Positions 49,530 to 59,240 of a stretch of DNA of 64,000 nucleotides are shown here, one piece after another. A program made the position numbers and the translations under genes. Location of the stretch: contig JAHDIR010000002.1 in the NCBI GenBank assembly GCA_020630675.1, positions 1-64,000 on the forward strand, read 5' to 3'. Below the pieces are notes generated by a model. The model did not search any database. It was not told where the DNA came from and saw only the letters and a list, made by a program, of their open reading frames with translations. The stretch is from Bdellovibrionales bacterium. Its GTDB lineage: Bacteria; Bdellovibrionota; Bdellovibrionia; Bdellovibrionales; UBA1609. Position 1 is the stretch's first letter. The number at the start of each line of letters is the position of its first letter.

Positions 49530-50927
49530 TCACAGCCCTGTGATATTGTGTATTCTAGTCTCTAACTCCTCAAGATCACTCTTTAAATCAGAATTTATAG
49601 CCAGTTGACTCTCTACTCGACGCAATGCATTTATCACTGTTGAGTGATCCTTTCCACCAAAGGCTCTTCCTATATCAACCAATGATTTATCCAAGTGTTT
49701 TTTGACCAAATACATGGCCACTTGTCGTCCAACAACGAGTGGTTTTGTTCTTGATTTTGACTTTAAATCAGCCACTTTTACTTTAAAATGATCAGCCACG
49801 AGCTTTTGAATTTCAGCAATAGTCATACTGGTTGTATCATCATGAGTAGCTAGTACTTTTTTAGCCAAATCTAATGTTATATTAAGGCCTTGAAGCTCAG
49901 AAAACATCTTAACTTTATTTAAATTTCCTTCGAGCTCACGAATTGATCTTTTAGAGATACGTGCAATATATGTAATGACCTCTTGATTTATATTGAGGCG
50001 CTTTCTCTCTGCTTTATATTTTAAAATGGCCACTCTAGTTTCAATATCAGGCATCTGAATATCAGCAATCAACCCCCATTCTAATCGAGTACGGATACGA
50101 TCCTCTAAGCCATTGATATCTTTAGGCATTCTGTCACTGGCAACGACCACTTGATGTTTTTTCTCGAAAAAATCATTTAATGTGTGGAAAAATTCCTCTT
50201 GTACAGCTTCACCACGCCCTAAAAATTGTATGTCATCCATTAATAAAACATCGCAATCTTGGCGGAATTTTTTTCTGAATTTATCCATTTCGCGGCGACG
50301 AATACTAGAAATACACTCGTTAAGAAAACGCTCTGCCGACATATAATTTACGCGAAAATGAGGACATTTTTCTTTAATATGGTTACCCACAGCATTAAGT
50401 AGATGGGTTTTACCCATACCTGTCGGACCACATATAAAAAGAGGGTTATAATTATTACCGCCTGGATTTTCCGAAATACTAAAAGAAGCCGCATGTGCAA
50501 ACTCATTATTTCTACCAACAACAAAAGTCGAAAAGGTATAATCATAATTGAGCGTATCTTTATTTTTAGCTGTAGGTGTATGACCTAATGTGCCTGTTAA
50601 ACTTACAGGAGGTTGGCTCAGTGCTAACATTGAAGCATCTGTTGAGGCATTCGGTGATTTTGGGCTTACCTCATTAACTACAAACTCTATTTGAAAAGGC
50701 TTGCCATATATGGCTGAGATTTCAAGAAAGATAGAATCTAATAAGTTTTGTGTTATCCAATATTTATGAAGTTCTGAAGGAACAGATAGTTTAAAACGAC
50801 TACCGCCTGAATCCTCATCAATTGAAATAATCTCAGTGGGTTCAAACCACATTTGAACCAAGCTATTATTTGAATTTTTGAGTTTGAGCGAGTTTTTTAT
50901 CTGTTTCCATAGGTTTTCTGTGCTCAT
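49530..50927 (-). CDS. dnaA: Chromosomal replication initiator DnaA
   Basis: AAA+ initiator that melts oriC. Domain I begins LWKQIKNSL; domain III has Walker A CGPTGMGKTHLL and Walker B VLLMDDIQFL; domain IV carries the DnaA-box signature GGKDHSTVINALRR. The frame opens at 50990, but the ATG at 50927 (MSTENLWKQ) has AGGGG upstream and matches the family N terminus, giving 465 residues. The longer form would run through the DnaA box in its own promoter. Confidence 0.97.
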   Translation of the reverse strand: MSTENLWKQIKNSLKLKNSNNSLVQMWFEPTEIISIDEDSGGSRFKLSVPSELHKYWITQNLLDSIFLEISAIYGKPFQIEFVVNEVSPKSPNASTDASMLALSQPPVSLTGTLGHTPTAKNKDTLNYDYTFSTFVVGRNNEFAHAASFSISENPGGNNYNPLFICGPTGMGKTHLLNAVGNHIKEKCPHFRVNYMSAERFLNECISSIRRREMDKFRKKFRQDCDVLLMDDIQFLGRGEAVQEEFFHTLNDFFEKKHQVVVASDRMPKDINGLEDRIRTRLEWGLIADIQMPDIETRVAILKYKAERKRLNINQEVITYIARISKRSIRELEGNLNKVKMFSELQGLNITLDLAKKVLATHDDTTSMTIAEIQKLVADHFKVKVADLKSKSRTKPLVVGRQVAMYLVKKHLDKSLVDIGRAFGGKDHSTVINALRRVESQLAINSDLKSDLEELETRIHNITGL

Positions 50928-51263
50928 TCTTACCCCTGTGGAAATGTGGATAACTGGATAGCATGATAGTAAAAAAGTTACAATAATCATAGGGCTGAGA
51001 AAGCTATTTTTAGTGGCTAGTTAAAGCTTTTGCTCATAAAAACAATTGCTTATAAAACTAACGGGGTCCATCAAATTGACCCGTGATGACGTAAAAATGC
51101 TTTTGTATTCTTTTCATATTGCTTGCTCAAAAATTATACTTTTATCAGTAAAAAATAATCTATAGAGCTTGCTAATATCTTTATATTTAGGTATTTAATT
51201 TCCTTCTGAAAATGAGAATTTTATAAATTCAGTATTCTCAATATATATAAAGAGGGTTTTACT
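50928..51263. promoter_or_regulatory. dnaA-rpmH divergent intergenic region with DnaA box and hairpin
   Basis: A 336-base spacer holding divergent promoters. A perfect DnaA box in reverse orientation (TGTGGATAA, 50945-50953) lies about 20 bases upstream of the dnaA ATG, fitting autoregulation. A hairpin ACGGGGTC (51061-51068) / GACCCGT (51078-51084) with one bulge and a 9-base loop is present. The rpmH ribosome site is AGAGGG. No other gene is seen. Confidence 0.6.
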
Positions 51264-51413
51264 ATGAAAAGAACTTATCAGCCGAGTAAAAGAAGAAGAA
51301 AATCAGTTCATGGCTTTAGAGCACGAATGGCTACAAAAGATGGTCGTCAGGTTTTATCAAGAAGAAGAGCTAAAGGTAGAAAAAGACTAACGGTTACAGT
51401 GGGTGGAAAGTAA
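51264..51413 (+). CDS. rpmH: Ribosomal protein bL34
   Basis: A 49-residue, very basic protein, [20 protein letters not shown]..., ending TVTVGGK: an exact fit to bL34. AGAGGG ribosome site. It overlaps the start of rnpA by 11 bases, the usual rpmH-rnpA arrangement. Confidence 0.97.
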   Translation: MKRTYQPSKRRRKSVHGFRARMATKDGRQVLSRRRAKGRKRLTVTVGGK

Positions 51414-51768
51414 GAAATCACCACTTTTAACGTTAAAGTCTAGAAACGATTATTTAGCATTAAAAAAGTCCGGAAAAAAAATATACACAAAAGTAGGTTT
51501 AATTTTTAGCTTTAAACCAAACTGTCTTGGATACTCTCGTTTGGGTTGGACGGTGCCGAAGTACGCCGGAAATGCCGTTGTTAGGAACAAACTAAAACGT
51601 TACTGCCGAGAATCTGCAAGATCCTCCATAGACAAATTAAATGCTCTGAAACTAGATGTGAATATTGTTTTCTTAAATAAAGGCAAAGATCACTACAAGA
51701 ACTTAAGGTTTAATGAAATTGAAAACGCAATGGATGAATTTTTATATAAATATAAAAGAAAGTTTTAA
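51403..51768 (+). CDS. rnpA: Ribonuclease P protein component
   Basis: Protein subunit that helps RNase P RNA mature tRNA 5' ends. The signature [11 protein letters not shown] (consensus RNRxKRxxRE) follows [13 protein letters not shown]. Start is GTG at 51403, inside the end of rpmH, the only opening before the conserved N-terminal part. Length 121. Confidence 0.93.
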   Translation: MESKKSPLLTLKSRNDYLALKKSGKKIYTKVGLIFSFKPNCLGYSRLGWTVPKYAGNAVVRNKLKRYCRESARSSIDKLNALKLDVNIVFLNKGKDHYKNLRFNEIENAMDEFLYKYKRKF

Positions 51769-52051
51769 CTTAAAGCTTACTTTTTTATTTATTATCAAAT
51801 GTTATCAATATGGAATTTCACCCTTAAAACCCGCAACCTGTAAATTTTATCCCACGTGTTCTTGTTATGGTTTTGAAAGCATACAAAAATTTGGACCATT
51901 AAAAGGATTTTTTTTAACTCTTAAAAGATTTTTTAAATGTCACCCGTTTTCTAAAGGTGGCTTTGACCCCGTTCCGCAAACATTTTCAAATGATAATGTT
52001 GTGCCAAAGTTGTTAGCCAGACCTGTTCAGAGGAGAAGTAATGAGTGGTAA
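51713..52051 (+). CDS. yidD: Membrane protein insertion efficiency factor YidD
   Basis: Small partner of YidC. Core motifs [27 protein letters not shown] and [12 protein letters not shown] are typical (first written as the cysteine-rich block YPTCSCYG). The first ATG lies 56 bases inside rnpA and gives 112 residues; a second ATG seven codons later is also possible. It overlaps yidC by 11 bases. Confidence 0.92.
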   Translation: MKLKTQWMNFYINIKESFNLKLTFLFIIKCYQYGISPLKPATCKFYPTCSCYGFESIQKFGPLKGFFLTLKRFFKCHPFSKGGFDPVPQTFSNDNVVPKLLARPVQRRSNEW

Positions 52052-53660
52052 ACAAGAAGGATCTTTTTTAGATTCTAAAAGTATTTTAGCTGTTGTTTTA
52101 GTCGGTGTGAGTTGGTTCTTCTGGGATGCCCATATGAAAAAAAAATATCCTCACCTGAATAAGCCGGCTGTCAAAACTGAGTCGACTGTATCCAATGAAG
52201 CAACATCTAAAACAGTGACTAAATCGTCTACAAACTCTACCGAAACATCAAAATTAACAAATAACAATCAGTCGTCAGCTAAGCTTGTTCAAGAACAGTC
52301 TTTTTCTTTTAAGAGTGGTAATATAAATTTTGAAATAAGTAACTACGGTATGGGTATTAAAAATATTTATTTAAATAAGTACCTGGACAGAAATAAAGAA
52401 ATAAAACAGATAAAAACAGATTTTTCTGTATTACCTTTTGAAACACGAATTTTAGGTGAAAATGTTCCCTTAGTATTTAATATTGAACAAGTGACTGATT
52501 TTCGCTTTAAAGGTGTTGCCACCTACAATGGTGTAACAATTGTTAAAACGTTAGAAGTTCAACCGGACAATTATAGCTTAAAAATGAAAGTGAATTCGAA
52601 TAATATTAGTTCTAGCTTTAAAGGCCTGAAGTTTTATTTAAGCACTGAAATAGATGAAAACTCTGGAAGTAGTTTACTTATGCCTACTTTAGGAGGACAA
52701 GAGCTATTTGTTAAATACGAAAATACTTCTGATCGCTTAATTGGCCCAGATATGGGAGAAAAAGTTTTAAATGTTAAAAATGCAAGCCTTGTTAATTTAG
52801 GAGAAACTTATTTTTCCTTAGCCCTTCTCAATGAGTCGAGCACTATCCCCTCTTTTAATAATGAATTCAACGGTAAGGAAGTATTAGCTCAGTTAAGTTT
52901 TCCAGTTCTTAATGCCGATAATAATTCTCAAGAACTAATACTTGATGGCTTTTTAGGTCCAAAAGATGTTGATGTTTTAGCTTCAATACATCCAGGTTTA
53001 TCCGAAGTTATTGATTATGGATGGTTTGATGTCATTGCTCGTGGTCTTTTAAAGCTATTAAAATTTTTAAATAGTTTTATCGGAAACTGGGGCTTTTCTA
53101 TTGTTCTTATGACCTTACTTATTAAAGCCCTATTGTTACCGTTAAATATTGTTTCTTTCAGATCAATGAAGCGCATGCAAAAAATCCAACCTAAAATTAA
53201 AGAAATCCGCGCACAATATAAAGACAAACCTCAAGAAATGAACCTTAAAGTAATGGCATTAATGAAAGAACAAAAAGCAAATCCTTTAAGCGGTTGTTTA
53301 CCAACAGTCTTACAGTTTCCTATTTTCTTTGCCCTTTACCGCGTATTAGGCCAGAGCATTGATTTATATCAGGCCCCTTTTATTTTTTGGATTCAAGATC
53401 TCTCTCTTAAAGATCCCTTTTATATTCTTCCTGTTTTGATGGGAGTTGCTATGTTTTTTCAAATGAAAATTTCTCCATCAACAATGGATCCTATGCAGAA
53501 AAAAATTATGATGTTTATGCCAATTATGTTTAGTTTATTTATGTTGGCTCTACCTAGTGGTTTAACCTTGTATATTTTTGTAAGTACGCTTTTTGGTATT
53601 ATTCAACACTTTATTTTTATGCGCGAGCCTTCGCCAAGTGCTGTTTTAAGTAAGGCTTAA
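52041..53660 (+). CDS. yidC: Membrane protein insertase YidC
   Basis: Inserts and folds inner-membrane proteins such as F0 subunits. N-terminal anchor helix (about 13-30), a Ser/Thr/Asn-rich linker, a large periplasmic beta domain (about 80-320) and five-helix insertase core ([58 protein letters not shown]). Length 539 is normal for Gram-negatives. Confidence 0.96.
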   Translation: MSGKQEGSFLDSKSILAVVLVGVSWFFWDAHMKKKYPHLNKPAVKTESTVSNEATSKTVTKSSTNSTETSKLTNNNQSSAKLVQEQSFSFKSGNINFEISNYGMGIKNIYLNKYLDRNKEIKQIKTDFSVLPFETRILGENVPLVFNIEQVTDFRFKGVATYNGVTIVKTLEVQPDNYSLKMKVNSNNISSSFKGLKFYLSTEIDENSGSSLLMPTLGGQELFVKYENTSDRLIGPDMGEKVLNVKNASLVNLGETYFSLALLNESSTIPSFNNEFNGKEVLAQLSFPVLNADNNSQELILDGFLGPKDVDVLASIHPGLSEVIDYGWFDVIARGLLKLLKFLNSFIGNWGFSIVLMTLLIKALLLPLNIVSFRSMKRMQKIQPKIKEIRAQYKDKPQEMNLKVMALMKEQKANPLSGCLPTVLQFPIFFALYRVLGQSIDLYQAPFIFWIQDLSLKDPFYILPVLMGVAMFFQMKISPSTMDPMQKKIMMFMPIMFSLFMLALPSGLTLYIFVSTLFGIIQHFIFMREPSPSAVLSKA

Positions 53661-53690
53661 TGAGTTAGAAATTTATATTATTTTATAATC

Positions 53691-53712
53691 GCCCAATTTG
53701 CTTTGTTTGGGC
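53691..53712 (+). other. Hairpin in the khpB leader
   Basis: GCCCAA (53691-53696) pairs with TTGGGC (53707-53712) around a 10-base loop, directly before the AAGGAG ribosome site of khpB. No T-run follows, so an mRNA structure affecting translation or stability is more likely than a terminator. Confidence 0.4.
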
Positions 53713-53725
53713 TAAGGAGAAAAAA

Positions 53726-54274
53726 ATGAAAGGGTTTTTAGGTAAACTATTTGGTGGCAAAGAAGAAGAAAGTAAAGAAAACTCACCTGCGGCTTTATTG
53801 GCAGATGTTTTAGAGACAATTATTAATATAGCAAATCTAGAACTATCTTTTGACGTTCTTGTTAATGAAGAAACCAATGGCATTAAAATTGATCTTTATG
53901 GCACGGATGAGGGCTTGCTTTTAAATAGAGATGGTCAGTTGTTAGACGGTTTACAATTATTTTTAAAACGGGTGTTACAGCACCAACTTCCTGAAGAAAA
54001 AGTAGGTTTAGTTTTAGACTGTGACAGCTATAGAGAAAGATCTGATGAGTCTTTACTTAAGCTTGCAAATAAACTTAAAGGTATCGTTATACAAAAAGGT
54101 AAACCTGTTTATGTTAAAGCTTTACCTCCTGGAAAACGCAAAATTGTTCACCAATTTCTTGCTGATGATGAACGAGTTAAAAGTAGATCTATCGGTGACG
54201 GTCACTTTAAAAAAGTAAAAATATTTTTAACGAAAGAAAATGGCTCTAATGAGAGCACAGCTAATGTAAATTAA
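53726..54274 (+). CDS. khpB: RNA-binding protein KhpB (Jag; KH plus R3H domains)
   Basis: A 182-residue protein with a KH-like domain (about 45-105; GTDEGLLLNRDGQLLDGLQ) and a C-terminal R3H domain (about 115-175; YRERSDESLLKLA, PPGKRKIVHQFL, VKSRSIGDG). The N-terminal Jag_N part is shortened to a Lys/Glu-rich segment. In other bacteria KhpA-KhpB binds RNAs that affect cell wall and division. The gene is in its usual place after yidC. Confidence 0.9.
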   Translation: MKGFLGKLFGGKEEESKENSPAALLADVLETIINIANLELSFDVLVNEETNGIKIDLYGTDEGLLLNRDGQLLDGLQLFLKRVLQHQLPEEKVGLVLDCDSYRERSDESLLKLANKLKGIVIQKGKPVYVKALPPGKRKIVHQFLADDERVKSRSIGDGHFKKVKIFLTKENGSNESTANVN

Positions 54275-54276
54275 AT

Positions 54277-55692
54277 ATGATTAATTTTGACTCTGACAGT
54301 GTTATTTGTGCCGTTGCCACTCCTCCTGGAGTGGGGGGAATTGCTGTCATTAGAGTTTGTGGCGATGACTCTGAAAAGGTTGTAAAAAAACTTTGTCCTT
54401 TTTTACCTGATCAACTGGAATCTCACCGTGTTTATTACGGATTTCTTTCATCTTTATCATCTCAAAGCAAGGTGGACGAAGTTCTTGTTACATATTTTGA
54501 GCAGGGTCGATCTTTTACTGGCAATCATGTTTTTGAAATTTCATGTCATGGTGGATCGTTTTTAGCCAAAGAAATTTTACAAAATTTATTAGATGCCGGA
54601 GCCAGGTTATCTGAAAAAGGTGAGTTTTCCTATCGTGCTTTTGAAAATGGACGAATTGACCTTATTCAGGCTGAAAGTATTCTTTCTTTAATTCACAGTG
54701 GTTCAAAAAAGCAGGCTCAATTATCATTATCTCAATTAGAAGGTCACTTATCTAAAGGAGTTAATAAAATTTGTGATGACCTGACTCTAATATTAGCCAA
54801 TCTTGAGGCTAATATTGATTTTGCTCAAGAAGATATAGAGTTGGTTTCTCCTAAGGAATTTGTTCAGCAAGTAGCGCAAGTGAGCTATGAAGTTGGTCAA
54901 TATATTGAAAGTTATTCCATGGGAAAAAAAATGAGTGAAGGTATTAACATCACTTTAGTAGGTTTACCCAATGCAGGTAAGTCGAGTTTTCTTAACCAAA
55001 TTTTAGGTTTTGATAAAGCTATAGTAACAGACACCCCTGGCACAACTCGCGACATTGTTGATGCTTCTTTTTTTCATAACGGATTGCAGTTTAACTTTTA
55101 CGATACTGCGGGTATTCATGATACCGTCGATAAGGTTGAACAACTTGGTATTACAAAGTCACTAGAGTCTATTGATAAATCTGATTATGTGTTCTATCTC
55201 CACGATCAAACTGAAGGCCCTGAATACAATACTCAAGTTGCTAATATTTTTACTCAATTAAAAAACAAGAAAGTTATTTTTTTAAATACAAAATCTGATC
55301 TATGTCCTTCAAGTAAAAATCAGTTTCTTGATGAAAATAAACTAGCTGATATTTATTTAGAATCTAAAGATATAAATTTGTTAAGCTTTATTGAAATTAG
55401 CAACAAAACAGGAATAGGCTTTGATAAAGTTAAACTTTGGTTAAATGAAATCTCTGAAGTTAATTTTAATGAAAACTCAGAGGTGATCACTCAAGCTCGA
55501 CATTACGAGCTCTTGGTTAGTTGTTTTGAAAACCTTAATAAATCTAAAGAGCTTATGGGCCTTGGTGAAAGTCCTGAGTTTATAGCCTCATCCCTTCAAT
55601 TCGCCTTGAGATCTTTATATGAAATTTTAGGTAAAACATATGATGACCAAGTGATGGACAAAGTCTTTCAACAGTTTTGTATTGGTAAGTGA
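54277..55692 (+). CDS. mnmE: tRNA modification GTPase MnmE
   Basis: Works with MnmG to modify uridine 34 of tRNA. N-terminal tetrahydrofolate-binding domain (ATPPGVGGIAVIRV), inserted G domain with GLPNAGKSS, DTAGIHDT and NTKSDL, and the invariant C-terminal CIGK. The potassium-loop residue N in NAGKSS is present. Length 471. Four bases before mnmG. Confidence 0.97.
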   Translation: MINFDSDSVICAVATPPGVGGIAVIRVCGDDSEKVVKKLCPFLPDQLESHRVYYGFLSSLSSQSKVDEVLVTYFEQGRSFTGNHVFEISCHGGSFLAKEILQNLLDAGARLSEKGEFSYRAFENGRIDLIQAESILSLIHSGSKKQAQLSLSQLEGHLSKGVNKICDDLTLILANLEANIDFAQEDIELVSPKEFVQQVAQVSYEVGQYIESYSMGKKMSEGINITLVGLPNAGKSSFLNQILGFDKAIVTDTPGTTRDIVDASFFHNGLQFNFYDTAGIHDTVDKVEQLGITKSLESIDKSDYVFYLHDQTEGPEYNTQVANIFTQLKNKKVIFLNTKSDLCPSSKNQFLDENKLADIYLESKDINLLSFIEISNKTGIGFDKVKLWLNEISEVNFNENSEVITQARHYELLVSCFENLNKSKELMGLGESPEFIASSLQFALRSLYEILGKTYDDQVMDKVFQQFCIGK

Positions 55693-55695
55693 TTT

Positions 55696-57585
55696 ATGGA
55701 AAATAAAGCAAAAGTTATTGTCGTTGGTGGTGGTCATGCAGGAATTGAAGCCTGTTTAGCTGTTTCTCGTTTAGGTGTTGATTGTTTGTTAATTACAAAT
55801 AACCGTGAACGAATTGGTTATATGAGTTGTAACCCATCTATTGGTGGCCTAGCCAAAGGTCATATGGTTCGAGAAATGGATATCTTAGGCGGTGAGATGG
55901 CCTCTGCAGCTGATAAGACTTGCATTCAATTCAAGCGTTTGAACTCTAAAAAAGGTCCTGCTGTACGTGGGTCTAGGTCACAGTGTGATAAAGATTTATA
56001 TTGTAATTATATGAATCAACTCACAGCGAAAACCCCTCTTTTAAAAGTATTAGAGGCAGAAGTTTCTAAATTGTTAATTGAAAAAAGTGCGGTTAAAGGT
56101 GTTTATCTCACTGATGGGTCTTTAGTGCGTAGTGAATCAGTAATTATAACTACTGGTACATTTATGAATGCAGTTATGCATATAGGTGATGAAAAAATAT
56201 CTGGTGGTCGTGTTGGTGATAAAGCCACTACCGGTATATCTGACCAATTGGAGCAATTTGATTTTAAAGTTACTCGTTTAAAAACGGGCACACCTCCAAG
56301 GTTATATAAAGATAGTATTGATTGGAGTAAAACAACTCCTCAATCTGGTGATAAAGAGTTTTATCCCTTTAGTTTGAAAAGTGATAATCAATTAGAGTTA
56401 CCTCAAATTGATTGTTATATGACCCATACCAACGACCAAACACATGAAATTATTAGACAAAACCTTAACAAATCACCAATGTTTTCTGGTGCTATAACTG
56501 GTCATGGACCTCGGTATTGCCCTAGTATAGAAGATAAAATTACTCGCTTTAGCGAAAAGAGTAACCACCTTACTTTTTTAGAACCTGAAGGTTTGAATAG
56601 TCAGAGTATCTATTTGCAAGGGGTATCCACCAGTTTACCAGAAGCTATACAATATCAATTTCTTAGAACTATTCCAGGCCTTGAGCAGGTTAAAATGATT
56701 AGGCCTGGATATGCAGTTGAGTATGATTTTATTGAGCCTACTCAGATTAGTCATACTCTTGAAACTAAAAATTTGGCTAGTCTTTTTTTAGCTGGTCAAA
56801 TTAATGGATCAAGTGGGTATGAAGAAGCTGCTGCGCAAGGGCTGATTGCTGGAACTAATGCTGCTTTGAAAATTTTAAATAAAAACTCTTTTACACTCCA
56901 TAGACATGAGGCTTATATGGGGGTTTTAATTGATGACTTAGTGATCAAAGGCACTAAAGAGCCTTATCGTATGATGACATCTCGTGCAGAACATCGTTTA
57001 GTTTTAAGAGAAGATAATGTTATTGAAAGGTTATTTAATCTTTCTCGTGATACCGGTTTAGTTAGTGGTGAATATGCTGATAAACTTCAGTTGGTTTTAC
57101 AGCAAAGAAAATCTTTTTATAATCTCTTAGAGAATACAAGAATTACCCCAAATCAAAGGACTCAAGATATTTTTACTGAGTTAGGAACTCCAGTTTTGCA
57201 AAAACCTATTAATCTCGAGACTTTTCTCCGTAGAAATGAAATCAATTGTTTAGATTTAAAAAAGTTTGATATTGATATTCCAAGTCGTGATGTTTTTGAG
57301 GCTGTGGAAATAAACATCAAGTACAAAGGCTATATAAAATTAGAAGAAGAAAAAATTAATCAGACAAAAAAGCTTGAGATGTTGAGCATTCCTTCCGATC
57401 TACAGTATGAATCTTTAGCTGGTTTATCCACTGAAGAAATTGAAAAATTAAATTTAATAAAGCCTAAAACGTTAGGGCAAATTACAAGAATCAGTGGGGT
57501 TAATCCCTCAGCAGTTCATGCGATTATGCTTTACATTAAGGCTAAGAAAAAAAGGCCTAAGAAATATGTCGCAAACAAAAGGTAA
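55696..57585 (+). CDS. mnmG: tRNA uridine 5-carboxymethylaminomethyl modification enzyme MnmG
   Basis: FAD-dependent partner of MnmE. N-terminal FAD loop [12 protein letters not shown], then [12 protein letters not shown] and [12 protein letters not shown]-terminal helices carry MnmE contacts. Length 629 is normal. Its 3' end overlaps the chosen rsmG start by 20 bases. Confidence 0.97.
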   Translation: MENKAKVIVVGGGHAGIEACLAVSRLGVDCLLITNNRERIGYMSCNPSIGGLAKGHMVREMDILGGEMASAADKTCIQFKRLNSKKGPAVRGSRSQCDKDLYCNYMNQLTAKTPLLKVLEAEVSKLLIEKSAVKGVYLTDGSLVRSESVIITTGTFMNAVMHIGDEKISGGRVGDKATTGISDQLEQFDFKVTRLKTGTPPRLYKDSIDWSKTTPQSGDKEFYPFSLKSDNQLELPQIDCYMTHTNDQTHEIIRQNLNKSPMFSGAITGHGPRYCPSIEDKITRFSEKSNHLTFLEPEGLNSQSIYLQGVSTSLPEAIQYQFLRTIPGLEQVKMIRPGYAVEYDFIEPTQISHTLETKNLASLFLAGQINGSSGYEEAAAQGLIAGTNAALKILNKNSFTLHRHEAYMGVLIDDLVIKGTKEPYRMMTSRAEHRLVLREDNVIERLFNLSRDTGLVSGEYADKLQLVLQQRKSFYNLLENTRITPNQRTQDIFTELGTPVLQKPINLETFLRRNEINCLDLKKFDIDIPSRDVFEAVEINIKYKGYIKLEEEKINQTKKLEMLSIPSDLQYESLAGLSTEEIEKLNLIKPKTLGQITRISGVNPSAVHAIMLYIKAKKKRPKKYVANKR

Positions 57586-58264
57586 ATATGTTTTTCTTGA
57601 TGCCAGTGAAGAAGACACTGAGCAAGTTGTTGTTCCTGAAAAAGTAGAGTGGCGTCTTGAAAAGTACTTCCCGGGTCATAGGTTATTAAGTCAGTTTTAT
57701 AACTTTCATATGCATGTGGTTAAGTTTAATGATAAAATTAATCTTGTTTCAAAAAAAGCTATATATAACAATGACTTACTTAATTTTTATGACTCTATTG
57801 TTTCTTCAGATTATATTTTAAAGGATACTTCTGCTGAGGAAATTTATGATATTGGTTCAGGTAATGGCTTTCCTGGTATGATTATGGCCATGTTAGCCCC
57901 CGATCGTAAGATTGTTCTTTTAGATCGCGACCGGAGAAAAATTGAATTTCTTAAGTATATGGCTACTAAACTCTCTTTAAAAAATGTTTCAGTTAAATGT
58001 GTTGATCTTAATCAACTTGAGCCTGCCACAATGTCTTGTGCTATCACTAGAGGCTTTGCTTCTATTTCAAAGGCTTTACTACTTGCAAAGAAAACTTTTA
58101 ATCCTCAATCTAGCTTCTACCATCTTAAAGGGCCTTTATGGTCTAACGAAGTTGGTGAAATGTCTCCTCAGTTAATGAGTGTGTGGATGCCATCATTAAT
58201 TCATGAGTATGTACTTCCTGATAAAATGGGTGAGAGATTTGTTGTTAAGACTGTTTATAAATAA
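57566..58264 (+). CDS. rsmG: 16S rRNA (guanine-N7) methyltransferase RsmG
   Basis: Methylates G527 of 16S rRNA. SAM motif [12 protein letters not shown], then [13 protein letters not shown] and the ITRGFASI motif. A frame opens further upstream at 57494 inside mnmG, but the ATG at 57566 ([10 protein letters not shown]) fits the family length better (232 residues). The first about 25 residues before the conserved core are acidic and not typical. Confidence 0.92.
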   Translation: MSQTKGKYVFLDASEEDTEQVVVPEKVEWRLEKYFPGHRLLSQFYNFHMHVVKFNDKINLVSKKAIYNNDLLNFYDSIVSSDYILKDTSAEEIYDIGSGNGFPGMIMAMLAPDRKIVLLDRDRRKIEFLKYMATKLSLKNVSVKCVDLNQLEPATMSCAITRGFASISKALLLAKKTFNPQSSFYHLKGPLWSNEVGEMSPQLMSVWMPSLIHEYVLPDKMGERFVVKTVYK

Positions 58265-58353
58265 GTTTACTTATACTTGTACGGCGATAACAAGAATACA
58301 TATATTTTAAATCATTATTTTTTTTTACTTTCTTTTTGTTTAAAGCAAAGAAA

Positions 58354-58402
58354 CTATTCACTATTCACTATTCACTATTCACTATTCACTATTCACTATT
58401 CA
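58354..58402 (+). repeat. Seven perfect tandem copies of a 7-bp unit (CTATTCA)
   Basis: Exactly seven uninterrupted heptamers, 49 bases, about 90 bases past the rsmG stop and about 190 before the first parS. A further single copy (CTATTCA) occurs near 58472 and its reverse complement TGAATAG near 58555. It is a simple tandem array, not a CRISPR (no spacers). It could be a slippage-prone microsatellite or an iteron-like protein-binding array. Confidence 0.9.
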
Positions 58403-58589
58403 CATGGGCTTTTTAATTGGTGGGTTTATATATATCTATTTAGGTTTAGTAACTTCACTTAAAACTACTGACTATTCACTTATAGTTAGAAGATATTAGT
58501 CATGAAGCCTGTTTTTTGAAGACTAATCACAAATAATTATAGTTTCTTAGATATTGAATAGTCATTTTTTATATTTTGAGTAGGCAATA

Positions 58590-58605
58590 TGTTCCACGTG
58601 GAACA
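58590..58605. promoter_or_regulatory. parS centromere site 1
   Basis: A perfect 16-bp palindrome TGTTCCACGTGGAACA, matching the chromosomal parS consensus bound by ParB. It lies about 1.5 kb upstream of parB and 9 kb from oriC. Confidence 0.95.
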
Positions 58606-58627
58606 ATTATGCTTTGACTAGGTAATA

Positions 58628-59134
58628 TTACTTGTCAGAATCGAGTATTTCCTGAACATCCTTTTTATGAGTACTTGATCGACTATTGTCAGACTTGTTT
58701 ATAGTGTAAATAGGCGAGTTATTAAGTTTTTTGGCAACCATGTACTTCTGGAATACTTCCTTATCTGGCCACTCTTTTTTATTTTTTAATGCTATTTCAT
58801 ACTCCATTCGAGCCAATACGGCTCTTTTCTTTCTTTTAATTTCAAAAAACAACTTGAGTTGTTCAAGTCTTTTAATATCTTCACTAAGAACTCTTATACG
58901 TTCATTTTTTACAGGTACTTTTGCAGATCTAACAGGCAATGCTTCAATATCATTCTTAATTTTATTTATTTCATCCTGTCGAATAATAATAGTTTTAGAG
59001 GCTCTATCTATATCTTTGCCAAGATCAATGTATATGAGGTCGCTTAATTCAGGTGATTTATCTCGAAACTCATAACATGACGTCATAAATATAGGAAAAA
59101 ATACGAATATTGCGACTATTTGATATAAATTCAA
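58628..59134 (-). CDS. Lipoprotein with coiled-coil, between the two parS sites
   Basis: A 168-residue protein with a lipoprotein-like signal (FPIFMTSC, C20). The mature part is long charged helices (IIRQDEINKIKNDIEALP, VLSEDIKRLEQLKLFFEIKRKKRAVLARMEYEI) that should form a coiled coil, then a polar tail. I recognise no family. It is the only gene between the two parS sites and is transcribed away from parA. Confidence 0.65.
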   Translation of the reverse strand: MNLYQIVAIFVFFPIFMTSCYEFRDKSPELSDLIYIDLGKDIDRASKTIIIRQDEINKIKNDIEALPVRSAKVPVKNERIRVLSEDIKRLEQLKLFFEIKRKKRAVLARMEYEIALKNKKEWPDKEVFQKYMVAKKLNNSPIYTINKSDNSRSSTHKKDVQEILDSDK

Positions 59135-59155
59135 TACAATTCCCTAGACAGTGAA

Positions 59156-59171
59156 TGTTCCACGTGGAACA
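59156..59171. promoter_or_regulatory. parS centromere site 2
   Basis: A second perfect TGTTCCACGTGGAACA palindrome, 566 bases from the first and 70 bases before the parA start, so ParB bound here could also repress parAB. Confidence 0.95.
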
Positions 59172-59240
59172 ATCGGTTGGTAGAAATAAAATCTTTAGGA
59201 TTTGATTCAACAAAATACAACTCAGTTAAAGAGGGGAATT

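Larger units (their letters stand above)
58265..58627. other. rsmG-parA side intergenic region with heptamer array and parS
   Basis: About 360 bases without a convincing gene. A 61-codon frame here is made largely by the heptamer array and is not credible. The spacer holds the tandem repeat and the first parS, and is very A/T-rich otherwise. Confidence 0.6.

Noticed and set aside
50928..50990. Longer dnaA with 21 extra N-terminal residues
   Set aside because: The extension is hydrophobic and unlike DnaA, crosses the DnaA box in the promoter and has no ribosome site, while the inner ATG does.
58354..58402. Heptamer array considered as a CRISPR
   Set aside because: Units are contiguous, 7 bp long, with no spacers and no cas genes nearby.
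58277..58462. A 61-codon plus-strand frame after rsmG
   Set aside because: Most of it is the heptamer array translated into a repeating SLFTIHY pattern; no ribosome site and no protein-like composition.
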